Of a DNA stretch of 23,289 nucleotides, positions 1-8,169 are shown piece by piece; positions within the stretch are counted from its first letter, which is position 1, and each line of letters starts with the position of its first letter. Source of the DNA: a virus; the IMG/VR virus record IMGVR_UViG_3300046804_001501, positions 1 through 23,289 of that record; one strand, written 5' to 3'. Position numbers and translations under genes: made by a program. The notes below the pieces were generated by a model. The model worked only from the letters and a program-made list of their open reading frames with translations, was not told the origin of the DNA and searched no databases.

Positions 1-2865
1 AACATCACCAATACGTCCGTCGCCAATATCCAATGCGCTACTAGGTGGTTGAGATCCACCAATAAACCTCAATACACCATTAATGTTATCATATACAAAG
101 TTTGTATGGTCGTTTGCCCACAAAACAATATCTCCAGCTCTAGCGTCTACTGGTTTGATGCGACTAAATCTGTAATCATCAAATCTGATTTCAAGATCTC
201 TTGGATTTGGTGTCTGAACGTATCGATAGCCATTTTGCTTCAATCCATAGTTAACAAATGCCATTGCCCATGGAGTTTGATCGCTGAGCGTCCAGTATTC
301 TCTTGTAAAGCCCAAATTACGCCATAAATCAGTGATGTTTGGATTTGATGGCTGGATTTTACCAGAAATTTCAACTCCAGCTTCTCTCCAATAACCATTT
401 GCGGCTAATGCCAACTGCTTATTTAACCATGCAGAGATATCGGCACTATCATTAATTACAATCAAACTGTCTCCAGCAACATCATTAAAAATAACATCTG
501 ATCCAGATTTTGGTGGTAAACCGATATACCGTTTTACATTATTGAATGTTGATGGATAATTATATGGATTAGCCAAATATTCTCTCAACAGAGTATTATT
601 TTCCTGTGTAATAGACTCTCGATATCTAACAATTTTATCAGATTCTAGATATTTTTGAGTATTTGTTGGTGTTCCTCGTCTAATAGGTTTCTGTAAGTAA
701 GAGGATGCAGCGATAACTTCTTGAACTTGTGCAGTTCCTATTTGCAGAATATCAGCGATTTCATAATCTTTTTTCTGGCTATAGTGATATAGATCAATAA
801 TCACATTAGCATCTATTGCTGGATTACTTGATAACGATGTATCAGCATTTGCTGCAGCACTACTTCCAGAACCAGCAACTGTGAGCACATGACTGTCGCC
901 ATTAGAATCAGCTCCAGTTGCTGTCATGTTTGTTGAGCCAGCGTTCAAAGTTCCATTGATATCAACAGTCGATCCTGTTATTCTTGTGCTATCGCTCTTA
1001 AAGTTCAGCATACCAGAAGTTGTAAAATATCCAGCTCCAGCTGAATTAATTGATATATCTGATGATGATTGAATCTTTATATCCTTAGACTTATGGTAAA
1101 CAGTATTTGCTGTTGTATAGTATTGATTTGCATATGAATACAACGTCAGGTCATTGGCTGTTGTTACATTTGACGTGTTTGAATTAATGATCAATTTATC
1201 GTCAACTGAAATATATTGATTGTTTGCAGTAATAGTTGATGTATTTGCAATATCAAAGTGTAATGTGTTTGCCTTGAGATTAAACCCACCACCAACAGAA
1301 ACATTCATATTCCCACTGATGTTTGCTTCTAAATTATTTTCAACTTGTAAAAAACAATCTCCAACAACTTTAATGTGAGCATTTGATTCTAATACAATGT
1401 TCACTTTTCCTGCAACATATAGATGATCGTCGCTCATCACAATCTTATAGTTGTTTTTAACAATTTTCTCAACTTTAGTGCCGCTTGGATAAAATTCCAT
1501 AAAACTGCCTGATCGATGGGCAAGATGCACGCGCTCGCTACCAGGTGTATCATCTAGTTCAAATACGTGGCCAGATTCTGTTTCCATAGCCTTATTGTGT
1601 GGATATTCAGCAGAATATGGAGAAACTGGCTCAGACCAGGATTCATCATTAGCACCAATAGCACTGACTGATGATCGTTCTCTGAATTTTTGTATTGTTG
1701 TTTTTTCTAAGGATGTAGCGAGATCATTTAATGATGGCTTTCCTAACTGTTCTGGTACAGGATATTTTAACGATTTCGCATCACCATCATCTGAGATATC
1801 GGATTCATGAATTTGAACACCAAGACCAGCACCTGGTGCATTGACTGGATTTCTTTGTAATGAACTATTGTTTCTTTGTTCAGCAATTAAACTTTTTGGA
1901 ATAGATTTAAATAAGTTTGCTGCAATATGCGATAATAAATCCTCGCTTTTTAAATATTTTCCTGTTGCTGATTTTGGTTTATCAGAACTTATAAGCTGCG
2001 CAGCTCTCACAAAATCACCAGAGGTGATTGCCGATCTAACACCAGTACGCTCAAAGTCAATATTCAATCCAATATGGTATGAGTGCAAAGCCAGTCCAGC
2101 TTGCTGAGCAACATTTAATCCGTCCCAAGTTGTTTGGCCAATAGAAGCAATTGCTCTATTGATAGAATCAGTCATATCAATTTGCAACAGTAATTTTGCT
2201 TGAGGTAGTGTGATTACTGTATCAATACCATTGATTCCATTTATAGGAAGATTTTCTAATGCAGTTAAAACAACGTATCCTTGTTTTAATTCTTGTTGAG
2301 AAAACTTATGCCCATAGCCAATAACACTTTGATTGCTTTCTGTGAGTGATGCTTTGGCTTTTAACAGTAATGGAATATGCAGCATGATGCTGTCCATAAC
2401 AATTTTAGATAATCCAATGCCATCATTTATGATATTTCCGCTAACAGGATTATCGGTTCCAGTTCTGGCTTCTGGGTAGTCAATTGCTGCAGGTTTCTTA
2501 GGAGAATTCCGAATTCTACTTGGAGTTCTCATATCACCAAATCCTCTACCGTCAGGAGGATTTTGTTTATTAAATCCTGGCAGTATGCCTAGTATTGCTG
2601 GCGACTGCGAGAATGATCCATCTAAGAAAAAGCCGATAACATACTCGCCTTCTTTTGGAGCAGAAAATAATTCGTTATTGTTTACTGAATAGACAGGAAT
2701 TGCCCATGGAAGATCTTCTGTTGGAATTGATGCAATGTCATCTGTATGAATTCCAAAAATGCGAACACGACATCTCCCAAGTTTTTCTGGGTCATTGCGA
2801 TCTTCAACGACGCCAATCCACCATTGAAATCCTTCTTGTCCAATAAAATTTTTTCTTAGTTTCAT
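1..2865 (-). CDS. 5: gp5-like baseplate hub/spike protein (C-terminus off the window edge)
   Basis: The reading frame is open from ATG 2863-2865 to the window edge, giving 955 residues without a stop. Residues 10-95 match the OB-fold domain of T4 gp5 (W-[IF]-VGVVEDR-DP-KLGR-RVR, then IPTEDLPWA and a G-FLDG segment). No T4-type lysozyme domain follows. Residues about 450-650 hold short beta-strand repeats rich in V/I-x-G/N, as expected for the gp5 triple beta-helix needle. Residues about 825-955 resemble the TIGR02594/DUF2272 NlpC/P60-like domain: EISG, TPW-x-x-AFVNYGL, AGDIVLW, a histidine in NDH and a GGSQ ending. The usual cysteine after TPW is Ala867; His920 is kept. The protein should form the membrane-puncturing spike with the gp27-like protein, whose stop overlaps this ATG (ATGA). 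The gp5 assignment is firm; activity of the C-terminal domain is doubtful. Confidence 0.9.
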   Translation of the reverse strand, partial: MKLRKNFIGQEGFQWWIGVVEDRNDPEKLGRCRVRIFGIHTDDIASIPTEDLPWAIPVYSVNNNELFSAPKEGEYVIGFFLDGSFSQSPAILGILPGFNKQNPPDGRGFGDMRTPSRIRNSPKKPAAIDYPEARTGTDNPVSGNIINDGIGLSKIVMDSIMLHIPLLLKAKASLTESNQSVIGYGHKFSQQELKQGYVVLTALENLPINGINGIDTVITLPQAKLLLQIDMTDSINRAIASIGQTTWDGLNVAQQAGLALHSYHIGLNIDFERTGVRSAITSGDFVRAAQLISSDKPKSATGKYLKSEDLLSHIAANLFKSIPKSLIAEQRNNSSLQRNPVNAPGAGLGVQIHESDISDDGDAKSLKYPVPEQLGKPSLNDLATSLEKTTIQKFRERSSVSAIGANDESWSEPVSPYSAEYPHNKAMETESGHVFELDDTPGSERVHLAHRSGSFMEFYPSGTKVEKIVKNNYKIVMSDDHLYVAGKVNIVLESNAHIKVVGDCFLQVENNLEANISGNMNVSVGGGFNLKANTLHFDIANTSTITANNQYISVDDKLIINSNTSNVTTANDLTLYSYANQYYTTANTVYHKSKDIKIQSSSDISINSAGAGYFTTSGMLNFKSDSTRITGSTVDINGTLNAGSTNMTATGADSNGDSHVLTVAGSGSSAAANADTSLSSNPAIDANVIIDLYHYSQKKDYEIADILQIGTAQVQEVIAASSYLQKPIRRGTPTNTQKYLESDKIVRYRESITQENNTLLREYLANPYNYPSTFNNVKRYIGLPPKSGSDVIFNDVAGDSLIVINDSADISAWLNKQLALAANGYWREAGVEISGKIQPSNPNITDLWRNLGFTREYWTLSDQTPWAMAFVNYGLKQNGYRYVQTPNPRDLEIRFDDYRFSRIKPVDARAGDIVLWANDHTNFVYDNINGVLRFIGGSQPPSSALDIGDGRIGDV

Positions 2866-4190
2866 GAGTTGATTGCCAAATTCCATGCAGAATTAAATGG
2901 TGGATTAAATCCAAGATTCACATTTACTGAATCTTTACACAACTCTGCATGACAAAAATAAGTATTCTCAACCAATTGATGTCGAATTCCTGTAATCAAA
3001 TATTTTCCTGACATCATTCCATCACGTTGTATATTATTTGGATCAGTTTGTGCGTCAGCTTTTGGAATACTTACGCTGACAACATCACCAACTGATAATG
3101 AACTATCGCCAGGCAAATCAATGTTTAATCTAGTATTATTTAATAGTGCTAATCTAGAAGCTCTAGAAAGTAGCCAATTACTTGTTAGATTATCCTGGAA
3201 TTTAGGAAACATTCTGACATATGCTGAGGCTTGATTCAATGAATTACCAATTCTATTTTTAGCATAGTTATATGGTAAATATTCATTTAATGTTTTTGAT
3301 GTTGTTGTCGATGCGCCAAATCGCTCATACTCAGTTGTTCGATTTAATACATCCAACTTCAATAACTCTGATGCATAAGCGCCATTATTCATACTATCTA
3401 ACACGTCAAATAATTGTTTGAATTGCATCTCATCTAGTTTATCATGTTTTGACCCAACAGATTCTGTGTAGTCCTCATTTTTTGGAGAATAAAACAAATC
3501 TTTTTTAGTTGGTCTAGAATACAAGCTGTTTAGTGAAACAAAATTAAATCCACTTATATTTTCATAAAATACAAATCCAGAAGATAAATCTGCTCTGTTT
3601 AGCGCAAATGAGGCAATCCAATTAATAGCCTCAAATGGTCTTAAATTTGGAACAATCAATGGATTTTTGTCTGGATTTATAAGCAGCGTTGATTCTTCAA
3701 TGCTTTTATCTGGAAGTTTTGCTTCTGAAATCTTCAAGAAATTTCTTGCAATTAATTTAACAACATCTGACAATCGTTTTTCTTTAAAAGATTTTGAGAT
3801 GTAGTATTGTTGATTTAAAATAAATTCCTCAGAACAAAAATGTATTTTAAACGTAGCGTTCGAAGTTCCACGTAAACTATAATCACTTATTTTGTATATT
3901 CTAAAAACTTTTTGGTATTTTGTCATACCAGGAGTATTAAATGCAATAGAAATAAACTCATTTCCATGCATCATAAGTCTGTTAAACAAATCATTTGAAT
4001 CAGTTACAGTAAGATCACCTGTTATAACATTGTTGAATAGATCTTCATATAGATTTATTTCTTTGAAAACATAATCTAAATCAATGTTTGTTCCAAGAGC
4101 ATTAATAATTTTCAGCTCTGATAATTTAAAATCATATTGTGAGAAGGAACCTTCGCCAGAAGATCTACCACTCAAATTACCATCTTTCAT
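2862..4190 (-). CDS. 27: Baseplate central hub protein, gp27-like
   Basis: A 442-residue protein between gp53 and gp5. The N-terminus (about 25-110) has a tube-like beta pattern ending in FRIYKISDY. The C-terminal 90 residues carry the hub signature seen in gp27/gpD-type proteins: LPGDSSLSVGDVVSVSIP, then SGKYLITGIRHQL and a Y-x-C-H-A-EL-KDS strand. Hub proteins of this class form a trimer joining the tail tube to the gp5 spike. The start lies 1 nt after the gp53 stop (TAA-T-ATG) with no clear ribosome site, so translation is probably coupled; the stop overlaps the gp5 start by ATGA. Similarity to T4 gp27 is weak by eye and the call leans on position and the C-terminal pattern. Confidence 0.72.
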   Translation of the reverse strand: MKDGNLSGRSSGEGSFSQYDFKLSELKIINALGTNIDLDYVFKEINLYEDLFNNVITGDLTVTDSNDLFNRLMMHGNEFISIAFNTPGMTKYQKVFRIYKISDYSLRGTSNATFKIHFCSEEFILNQQYYISKSFKEKRLSDVVKLIARNFLKISEAKLPDKSIEESTLLINPDKNPLIVPNLRPFEAINWIASFALNRADLSSGFVFYENISGFNFVSLNSLYSRPTKKDLFYSPKNEDYTESVGSKHDKLDEMQFKQLFDVLDSMNNGAYASELLKLDVLNRTTEYERFGASTTTSKTLNEYLPYNYAKNRIGNSLNQASAYVRMFPKFQDNLTSNWLLSRASRLALLNNTRLNIDLPGDSSLSVGDVVSVSIPKADAQTDPNNIQRDGMMSGKYLITGIRHQLVENTYFCHAELCKDSVNVNLGFNPPFNSAWNLAINS

Positions 4191-4191
4191 A

Positions 4192-5154
4192 TTACTTTGC
4201 CAGCATTAATGCGCTAAATTGATTTTCTATTGCTCCAATTACAGAAGATTGAGGAACAATAATTTTTCGCTTTTCTTCGTTTAATTCTACTTCATAATCG
4301 TAATATGTAACTGGTGCAACTGTAGTTGCAATTGTTAATGTGGCATTTGCACCAGTCACAGAACTTGTGACATTGTATGAGTTTGTATAGGAAGTATTTG
4401 TATTGATATTCACAACACTGCCAGTTGAGTAATTATAACCATTTGCTGTGACTCTATACTTTTTAACTTCTGAGAATGTTGGGTCATCAGAATTTGTTTT
4501 TGTTTCAGTTACCTGATAATGACTGATTGTATTAGAAGCCCACTCATAGCCATCTAAATTATTTGTTATTGCAATAACAGTGTGTGTTTGTGCAGCTGAG
4601 TTTGATGTAACACCTTTTATTGTTCTTCCATTTGCAAACATCTGAGAAGGAAATTTAAGTTTTAATATTTTATTAGTTGAGTCATATGCAACAATTGTGC
4701 CTTCTGCAGATGCTTTATCATATCTTGTTGGATGATAATGATAAACTGATTCATGCACTGGATCATCGCTCTGATATACAATTTCGCCAACTGTGTAGTA
4801 TGTTCCTGGAGTTGCATAAGACTCAGTTGTGCTCAAACTTACATTAATAGAAGCATATTTCTCTTTAATATATTTGTCGAATTCATATGGTCCAAGTGGC
4901 CAATCAAAATGCGGATCAATAATCTCATTTACCAAAAACAATATCCAATGCTTTTCAGGATTCCCATATACTCTGTTTGCAATTTGCTCTGCAGTTTCTC
5001 CGCCCTTAACTTCATACTTGAAGAATAAACTTTGATTTGAAATAATAGAATCAATAAACTTGACTCTAGCAAGCATATCTGGAACAATTTTTGCATTGTT
5101 CCCTTCTTTGTTTAGAGAATATAAAACTCTAGGAAATTTAGAAAAGTATGCCAT
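4192..5154 (-). CDS. 53: Baseplate wedge protein gp53 with an internal beta-rich insertion
   Basis: Residues 35-100 match gp53: YEVKGGETAEQIANRVYG, then NPEKHWILFLVN and DPHFDWPL, aligning with the T4 segment that contains YGNP-YWVLL and YDPYYGW. The C-terminal KRKIIVPQSSVIGAIENQF is the normal gp53 end. gp53 clamps neighbouring wedges around the hub. At 320 residues it is much longer than T4 gp53 (196). The excess is a Ser/Thr/Asn-rich, beta-predicted stretch at about 115-295, with YRVTANGYNYSTGSVVNI and SVTGANATLTI segments that look like a small beta-sandwich or bacterial Ig-like insertion. Its start overlaps the gp48 stop (TAATG). Confidence 0.85.
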   Translation of the reverse strand: MAYFSKFPRVLYSLNKEGNNAKIVPDMLARVKFIDSIISNQSLFFKYEVKGGETAEQIANRVYGNPEKHWILFLVNEIIDPHFDWPLGPYEFDKYIKEKYASINVSLSTTESYATPGTYYTVGEIVYQSDDPVHESVYHYHPTRYDKASAEGTIVAYDSTNKILKLKFPSQMFANGRTIKGVTSNSAAQTHTVIAITNNLDGYEWASNTISHYQVTETKTNSDDPTFSEVKKYRVTANGYNYSTGSVVNINTNTSYTNSYNVTSSVTGANATLTIATTVAPVTYYDYEVELNEEKRKIIVPQSSVIGAIENQFSALMLAK

Positions 5155-6350
5155 TAGTATCCGTTCTTAATATCGTTCTTGGTTAGAATTACACTTTCAA
5201 TAAACTCAATGTCTAAACTGATGGATACTGGTGTGCCATCGCGATGAGTTGTGAAGGTGTCGAGCTGTGCTGCATAATTGGTGTTTATTGATGCAATCAT
5301 ACAAGTTGTCACACGCGGCATGGCCAAATTTTCTATAAACTTACCAGTTGAATCTCTTCGTAAGAATTGAATTTCAAAATGATTAGGTGGTACCAAATAG
5401 CGAGTTCCACTGCCTTCAGCAATAGTTCCTTGCCCACCAGCATTTTCAGAGTGAGAGTGAAATCTAAATGTCTTAATAATTTTTTTGATTTCATCTGCCT
5501 CTTTAAGATTTCTTGGCGCAAATCTAAACTGAAACATAAACGTTCTTGGTTGTGTTCCACCATATGTGGTCTCAAGCATTGGATTTAATGCATATCCAAG
5601 ACCAGCAAGTATGGCTTCAGTTGATCGAGAACCAAATATTCCAGCTCTGCCTGCTAGTTCTGCAAATACTTCAGTTCTACCTAACGGAGAACCTAATCCA
5701 CCAACTGAAGCTGGAAATCCTGCAGTATACAATCCAGCTTTGCCTGATGCCTGATTGATTGATATTGGTTGATAATCATGCTTATCTTGATTAATAATCG
5801 TATCTGGCATGTACAATGTGATTGAACTGTCTAACTCAACAGTTCTTCTGCCATAATTCGTTTTTTGTCCACCTGTTAAATACTCGTATCCATTCGCACC
5901 AATTCCAATCAAATCTTCAGTCACTTTTCCAATATTAAATTTAGAGCCTTGCACAAGAGAACTCTGAAACAAAAAAGAAGTATTAAATGCGCCTTGTGTT
6001 ATGGGGAATTGTCTAACCTTTCCATTATACTGATCTGGTGGATTACGGAATGATGGAGTCACATTTGGATCATCTAAGAAAGATCGTTGTTGAGCATAGG
6101 CTACAAATCGAACTGCATTTTTAAATCCACCAGTTGGGTCGCCGATATTAAGTGGGTAATATAGATGCTTCGGCGCAGATTTTGCTCTGGATTTCCCAAT
6201 AACATCAATGCCTTCTAGCAGTTCGCCGTCTCTTGGACCCCTCCCAGGTGTTCTGCCAATGACATTAATATCTGTTAGAACCTCATCGCCTCTTGTATCG
6301 ACTCCAGGTCGTTTTCCAATTACATCAATACTCTGCAATATCTCGGTCAT
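5154..6350 (-). CDS. 48: Baseplate tail-tube cap gp48 with N-terminal repeats
   Basis: The 398-residue protein has the gp48 signatures SSITLYMPDTI with a following YQPISI, NPMLETTYGGTQPRTFMFQF, APRNLKEADEIKKIIKTFRFH and a C-terminal VSISLDIEFIE strand. In T4, gp48 caps the baseplate hub and, with gp54, starts the tail tube. Residues 3-54 are an added repeat region of three units (ILQSIDVIGK, VLTDINVIGR, LLEGIDVIGK). The same motif occurs at the end of the gp54-like protein encoded divergently. The ATG is preceded by AGGA, 8 nt upstream. It is the first gene of the minus-strand baseplate operon and lies 22 nt from the divergent gp4 start. Confidence 0.86.
   Translation of the reverse strand: MTEILQSIDVIGKRPGVDTRGDEVLTDINVIGRTPGRGPRDGELLEGIDVIGKSRAKSAPKHLYYPLNIGDPTGGFKNAVRFVAYAQQRSFLDDPNVTPSFRNPPDQYNGKVRQFPITQGAFNTSFLFQSSLVQGSKFNIGKVTEDLIGIGANGYEYLTGGQKTNYGRRTVELDSSITLYMPDTIINQDKHDYQPISINQASGKAGLYTAGFPASVGGLGSPLGRTEVFAELAGRAGIFGSRSTEAILAGLGYALNPMLETTYGGTQPRTFMFQFRFAPRNLKEADEIKKIIKTFRFHSHSENAGGQGTIAEGSGTRYLVPPNHFEIQFLRRDSTGKFIENLAMPRVTTCMIASINTNYAAQLDTFTTHRDGTPVSISLDIEFIESVILTKNDIKNGY
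6189..6344 (-). repeat. Three-unit peptide repeat in gp48 N-terminus
   Basis: Three units with consensus [VIL]-L-[TQE]-[GSD]-I-[DN]-V-I-G-[KR], spaced 20 residues apart and separated by Gly/Pro/Arg-rich linkers. It matches the repeat at 7949-8131. Confidence 0.85.
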
Positions 6351-6360
6351 TAAGATTTCC

Positions 6361-6368
6361 TATAAATA
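6361..6368 (+). promoter_or_regulatory. T4-type late promoter TATAAATA before gp4
   Basis: An exact match to the T4 late -10 element TATAAATA in the 22-nt gap between divergent gp48 and gp4. Only 4 nt separate it from the gp4 ATG (6373), so a transcript starting at the usual distance would be leaderless or nearly so. There is no Shine-Dalgarno sequence on the plus strand. Confidence 0.6.
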
Positions 6369-6372
6369 ATTG

Positions 6373-6807
6373 ATGGCATACAGTGGCAAATTTAGTCCGA
6401 AAAACACTAGTAAATATTTAGGTGACCCCACAAACATCTGGTATAGGTCGTTATGGGAACGCCGAGTTATGGTGCACCTGGACGAAAATACGAGTGTAAT
6501 CGGCTGGTCTAACGAGGAAATCGTTATACCATATTTATCCCCAGTTGACAATCGATGGCATCGTTATTTTCCAGACTTTTTCGTCCAAGTGCGCAATAAA
6601 AACGGGATTCAGGAAAGTATGATTCTGGAAGTAAAACCAAAGAGCCAATCCGTTCCACCTAAAATAAAGAGTCGAGTTACGCGACAATATATTCAAGAAG
6701 TGGCAACATGGGGTGTGAATGAAGCCAAGTGGAAAGCCGCCAAGGAATACTGCAAGGATAGAAATTGGAGATTTAATCTCATAACTGAGGACGAACTTGG
6801 AATATAA
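6373..6807 (+). CDS. 4: Head completion protein gp4 (gp50/65)
   Basis: The 144-residue product starting MAYSGKFSPKN aligns with T4 gp4 (MAYSGKWVPKN) along its length: KYLGDPTNIWYRSLWE, IGWSNEEIVIPY, RYFPDFFV, ILEVKPK, TWGVNEAKWKAA and a FNLITEDELG end. The ATG at 6373 is chosen over the in-frame TTG at 6370 because it matches the T4 start. The family has a PD-(D/E)XK nuclease-like fold: E52, D71 and E88-x-K90 are the visible candidate residues. gp4 completes the DNA-filled head before tail joining. Its stop overlaps the next start (TAATG). Confidence 0.93.
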   Translation: MAYSGKFSPKNTSKYLGDPTNIWYRSLWERRVMVHLDENTSVIGWSNEEIVIPYLSPVDNRWHRYFPDFFVQVRNKNGIQESMILEVKPKSQSVPPKIKSRVTRQYIQEVATWGVNEAKWKAAKEYCKDRNWRFNLITEDELGI

Positions 6808-7355
6808 TGGCAGCATTATTAGAAAAAATTAATAGAGAACTAGCCAAACGAAACATTGCTCCAAGAACAGCTGCTGCAAAATCGTATATACAAGGATTGA
6901 TTGCTAAAACAACAATCCCAACAAACAGATCTAATATTCTAAATGACGCCAAACGAATTACGCCATTTGCTGCAGTTGGTAGAATGTTCTTTTTTCGCTA
7001 TGACCCATTAACAAAAGAAAAATTATCACAATGGGATGAGTTTCCATTGGTGATTCCAACAACGGTAACTGGTGATGGGTTTACGGGTATAAACCTACAT
7101 TTTTTGGATTTTGGAATGAGATTACCATTATTGGATGGTCTTTCAATGTTCTTGAACAATGATAAATATGATGATTCTACAAGATTCGTTCTTTCGTATG
7201 ATTTGATTAAGAACATGAGTCAGTTTGCAGCAGTTAAAAACTGCATGAGAAGATACTTGTATGATCAAATGGTATCCTCAATAGTTTATATTGAGCCAAA
7301 TAACTGGGAAACAGCGATATACCTTCCAGTGCAAAATATGCGGAGTTATGGTTAA
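6807..7355 (+). CDS. Conserved structural protein of environmental T4-like phages, function unassigned
   Basis: A 182-residue protein translated by TAATG coupling from gp4 and into the gp54-like gene. Its core (FFFRYDPLTKEKLSQWDEFPLVIP, then DGFTGINLHFL and LPLLDGLSMF, ending WETAIYLPVQ) is a pattern I associate with a conserved family next to gp4 in cyanophage-type myoviruses. No T4 gene number can be given. The position in the late structural run suggests a virion or assembly role. There is no signal peptide or membrane segment. Confidence 0.75.
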   Translation: MAALLEKINRELAKRNIAPRTAAAKSYIQGLIAKTTIPTNRSNILNDAKRITPFAAVGRMFFFRYDPLTKEKLSQWDEFPLVIPTTVTGDGFTGINLHFLDFGMRLPLLDGLSMFLNNDKYDDSTRFVLSYDLIKNMSQFAAVKNCMRRYLYDQMVSSIVYIEPNNWETAIYLPVQNMRSYG

Positions 7356-8155
7356 TGGCAATTGATCCACAAAAAACATTAGACATTAATAACTTTCTCT
7401 CGGAAGTAAGGCTGAGTGGGTTCTCTAAACTCAATAGAATTGCTATTAATATCAAACCACCAAGAGAATTAATACAAATTCTGAATTATAAAAACAAAGA
7501 TAATTATCTAACCTATTATGCAGAATCTGTTCTGATTCCAGGATATGAAATACTCACAAACAATTTGTTTTTAGGTGGTCCGCCACTAAACATACCAGCC
7601 AGAAGCGAATATGCAGACGTATCAACAACGTTCCTCGTTGACGATGATATGCGCCAAAAAGTATTCTTCGATGCATGGATGAATTTTATCAACCCAAAAG
7701 AAAGCAAATTTGATTTCAGATATCGAGATGAATACATTGGAGAGATTGATGTGTTTCAAATTTCAGAAGATGGCAATAGAATCTCATATGGCGTCAGATT
7801 ATATGAAGCATTTCCTATTGCTGTTAGAGAAGTCAAAGGAAGTTGGGCTGAACAAGAACCAATCAGACTCGATGTAAACTTCTCATATCGCTATTGGAGA
7901 AGTTTTAATGCAGATGAATATGAACGAACAGATAACGATGCGCCTATAGTATTAGAAGGCATCGAAATAATTAATGGCGGTCGTAAAAAGATTGGTGGTA
8001 AGGAAGTATTGACAGGTATTAATGTTATTGGTAAAACTGGTGGTAAGGAAGTATTAACAGGAATAAATGTAGTTGGAAAAACAGGTCCTAAAGAAATTTT
8101 AACAAGTATTGATGTGGTTGGTAGAACAGGAAAAAGAAACGTATCGCCAAGATAA
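7355..8155 (+). CDS. 54: Tail-tube-fold protein, likely baseplate tube initiator gp54
   Basis: Residues 10-184 follow the gp19/gp54 tube fold: an N-terminal SEVRLSGFSKLNRIAINI strand, AESVLIPGYEI, an STTFLVDDDM strand, FFDAWMNFIN, then YEAFPIAVREV and LDVNFSYRYWRSF near the end. gp54 and gp19 share this fold. The position next to gp26/gp51 and divergent from gp48 favours gp54, but a gp19 paralogue is possible. Residues 199-259 form an added tail of four repeats (consensus KE-[VI]-LTGINV-[IV]-GKTG) matching the gp48 N-terminus. The start overlaps the upstream stop by TAATG. The 266-residue length is shorter than T4 gp54 (320). Confidence 0.72.
   Translation: MAIDPQKTLDINNFLSEVRLSGFSKLNRIAINIKPPRELIQILNYKNKDNYLTYYAESVLIPGYEILTNNLFLGGPPLNIPARSEYADVSTTFLVDDDMRQKVFFDAWMNFINPKESKFDFRYRDEYIGEIDVFQISEDGNRISYGVRLYEAFPIAVREVKGSWAEQEPIRLDVNFSYRYWRSFNADEYERTDNDAPIVLEGIEIINGGRKKIGGKEVLTGINVIGKTGGKEVLTGINVVGKTGPKEILTSIDVVGRTGKRNVSPR
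7949..8131 (+). repeat. Four-unit tandem repeat in the gp54-like C-terminus
   Basis: One degenerate unit (VLEGIEIING) is followed by three close copies of KEVLTGINVIGKTG spaced 15 residues apart. The two central copies (7994-8089) are near-identical at DNA level, which points to recent tandem duplication. Confidence 0.88.
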
Positions 8156-8169
8156 CTATGGAGTAAATT

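Noticed and set aside
49-2846. Several plus-strand frames of 60-92 codons
   Set aside because: All are antisense to the continuous gp5 frame, which has strong protein similarity.
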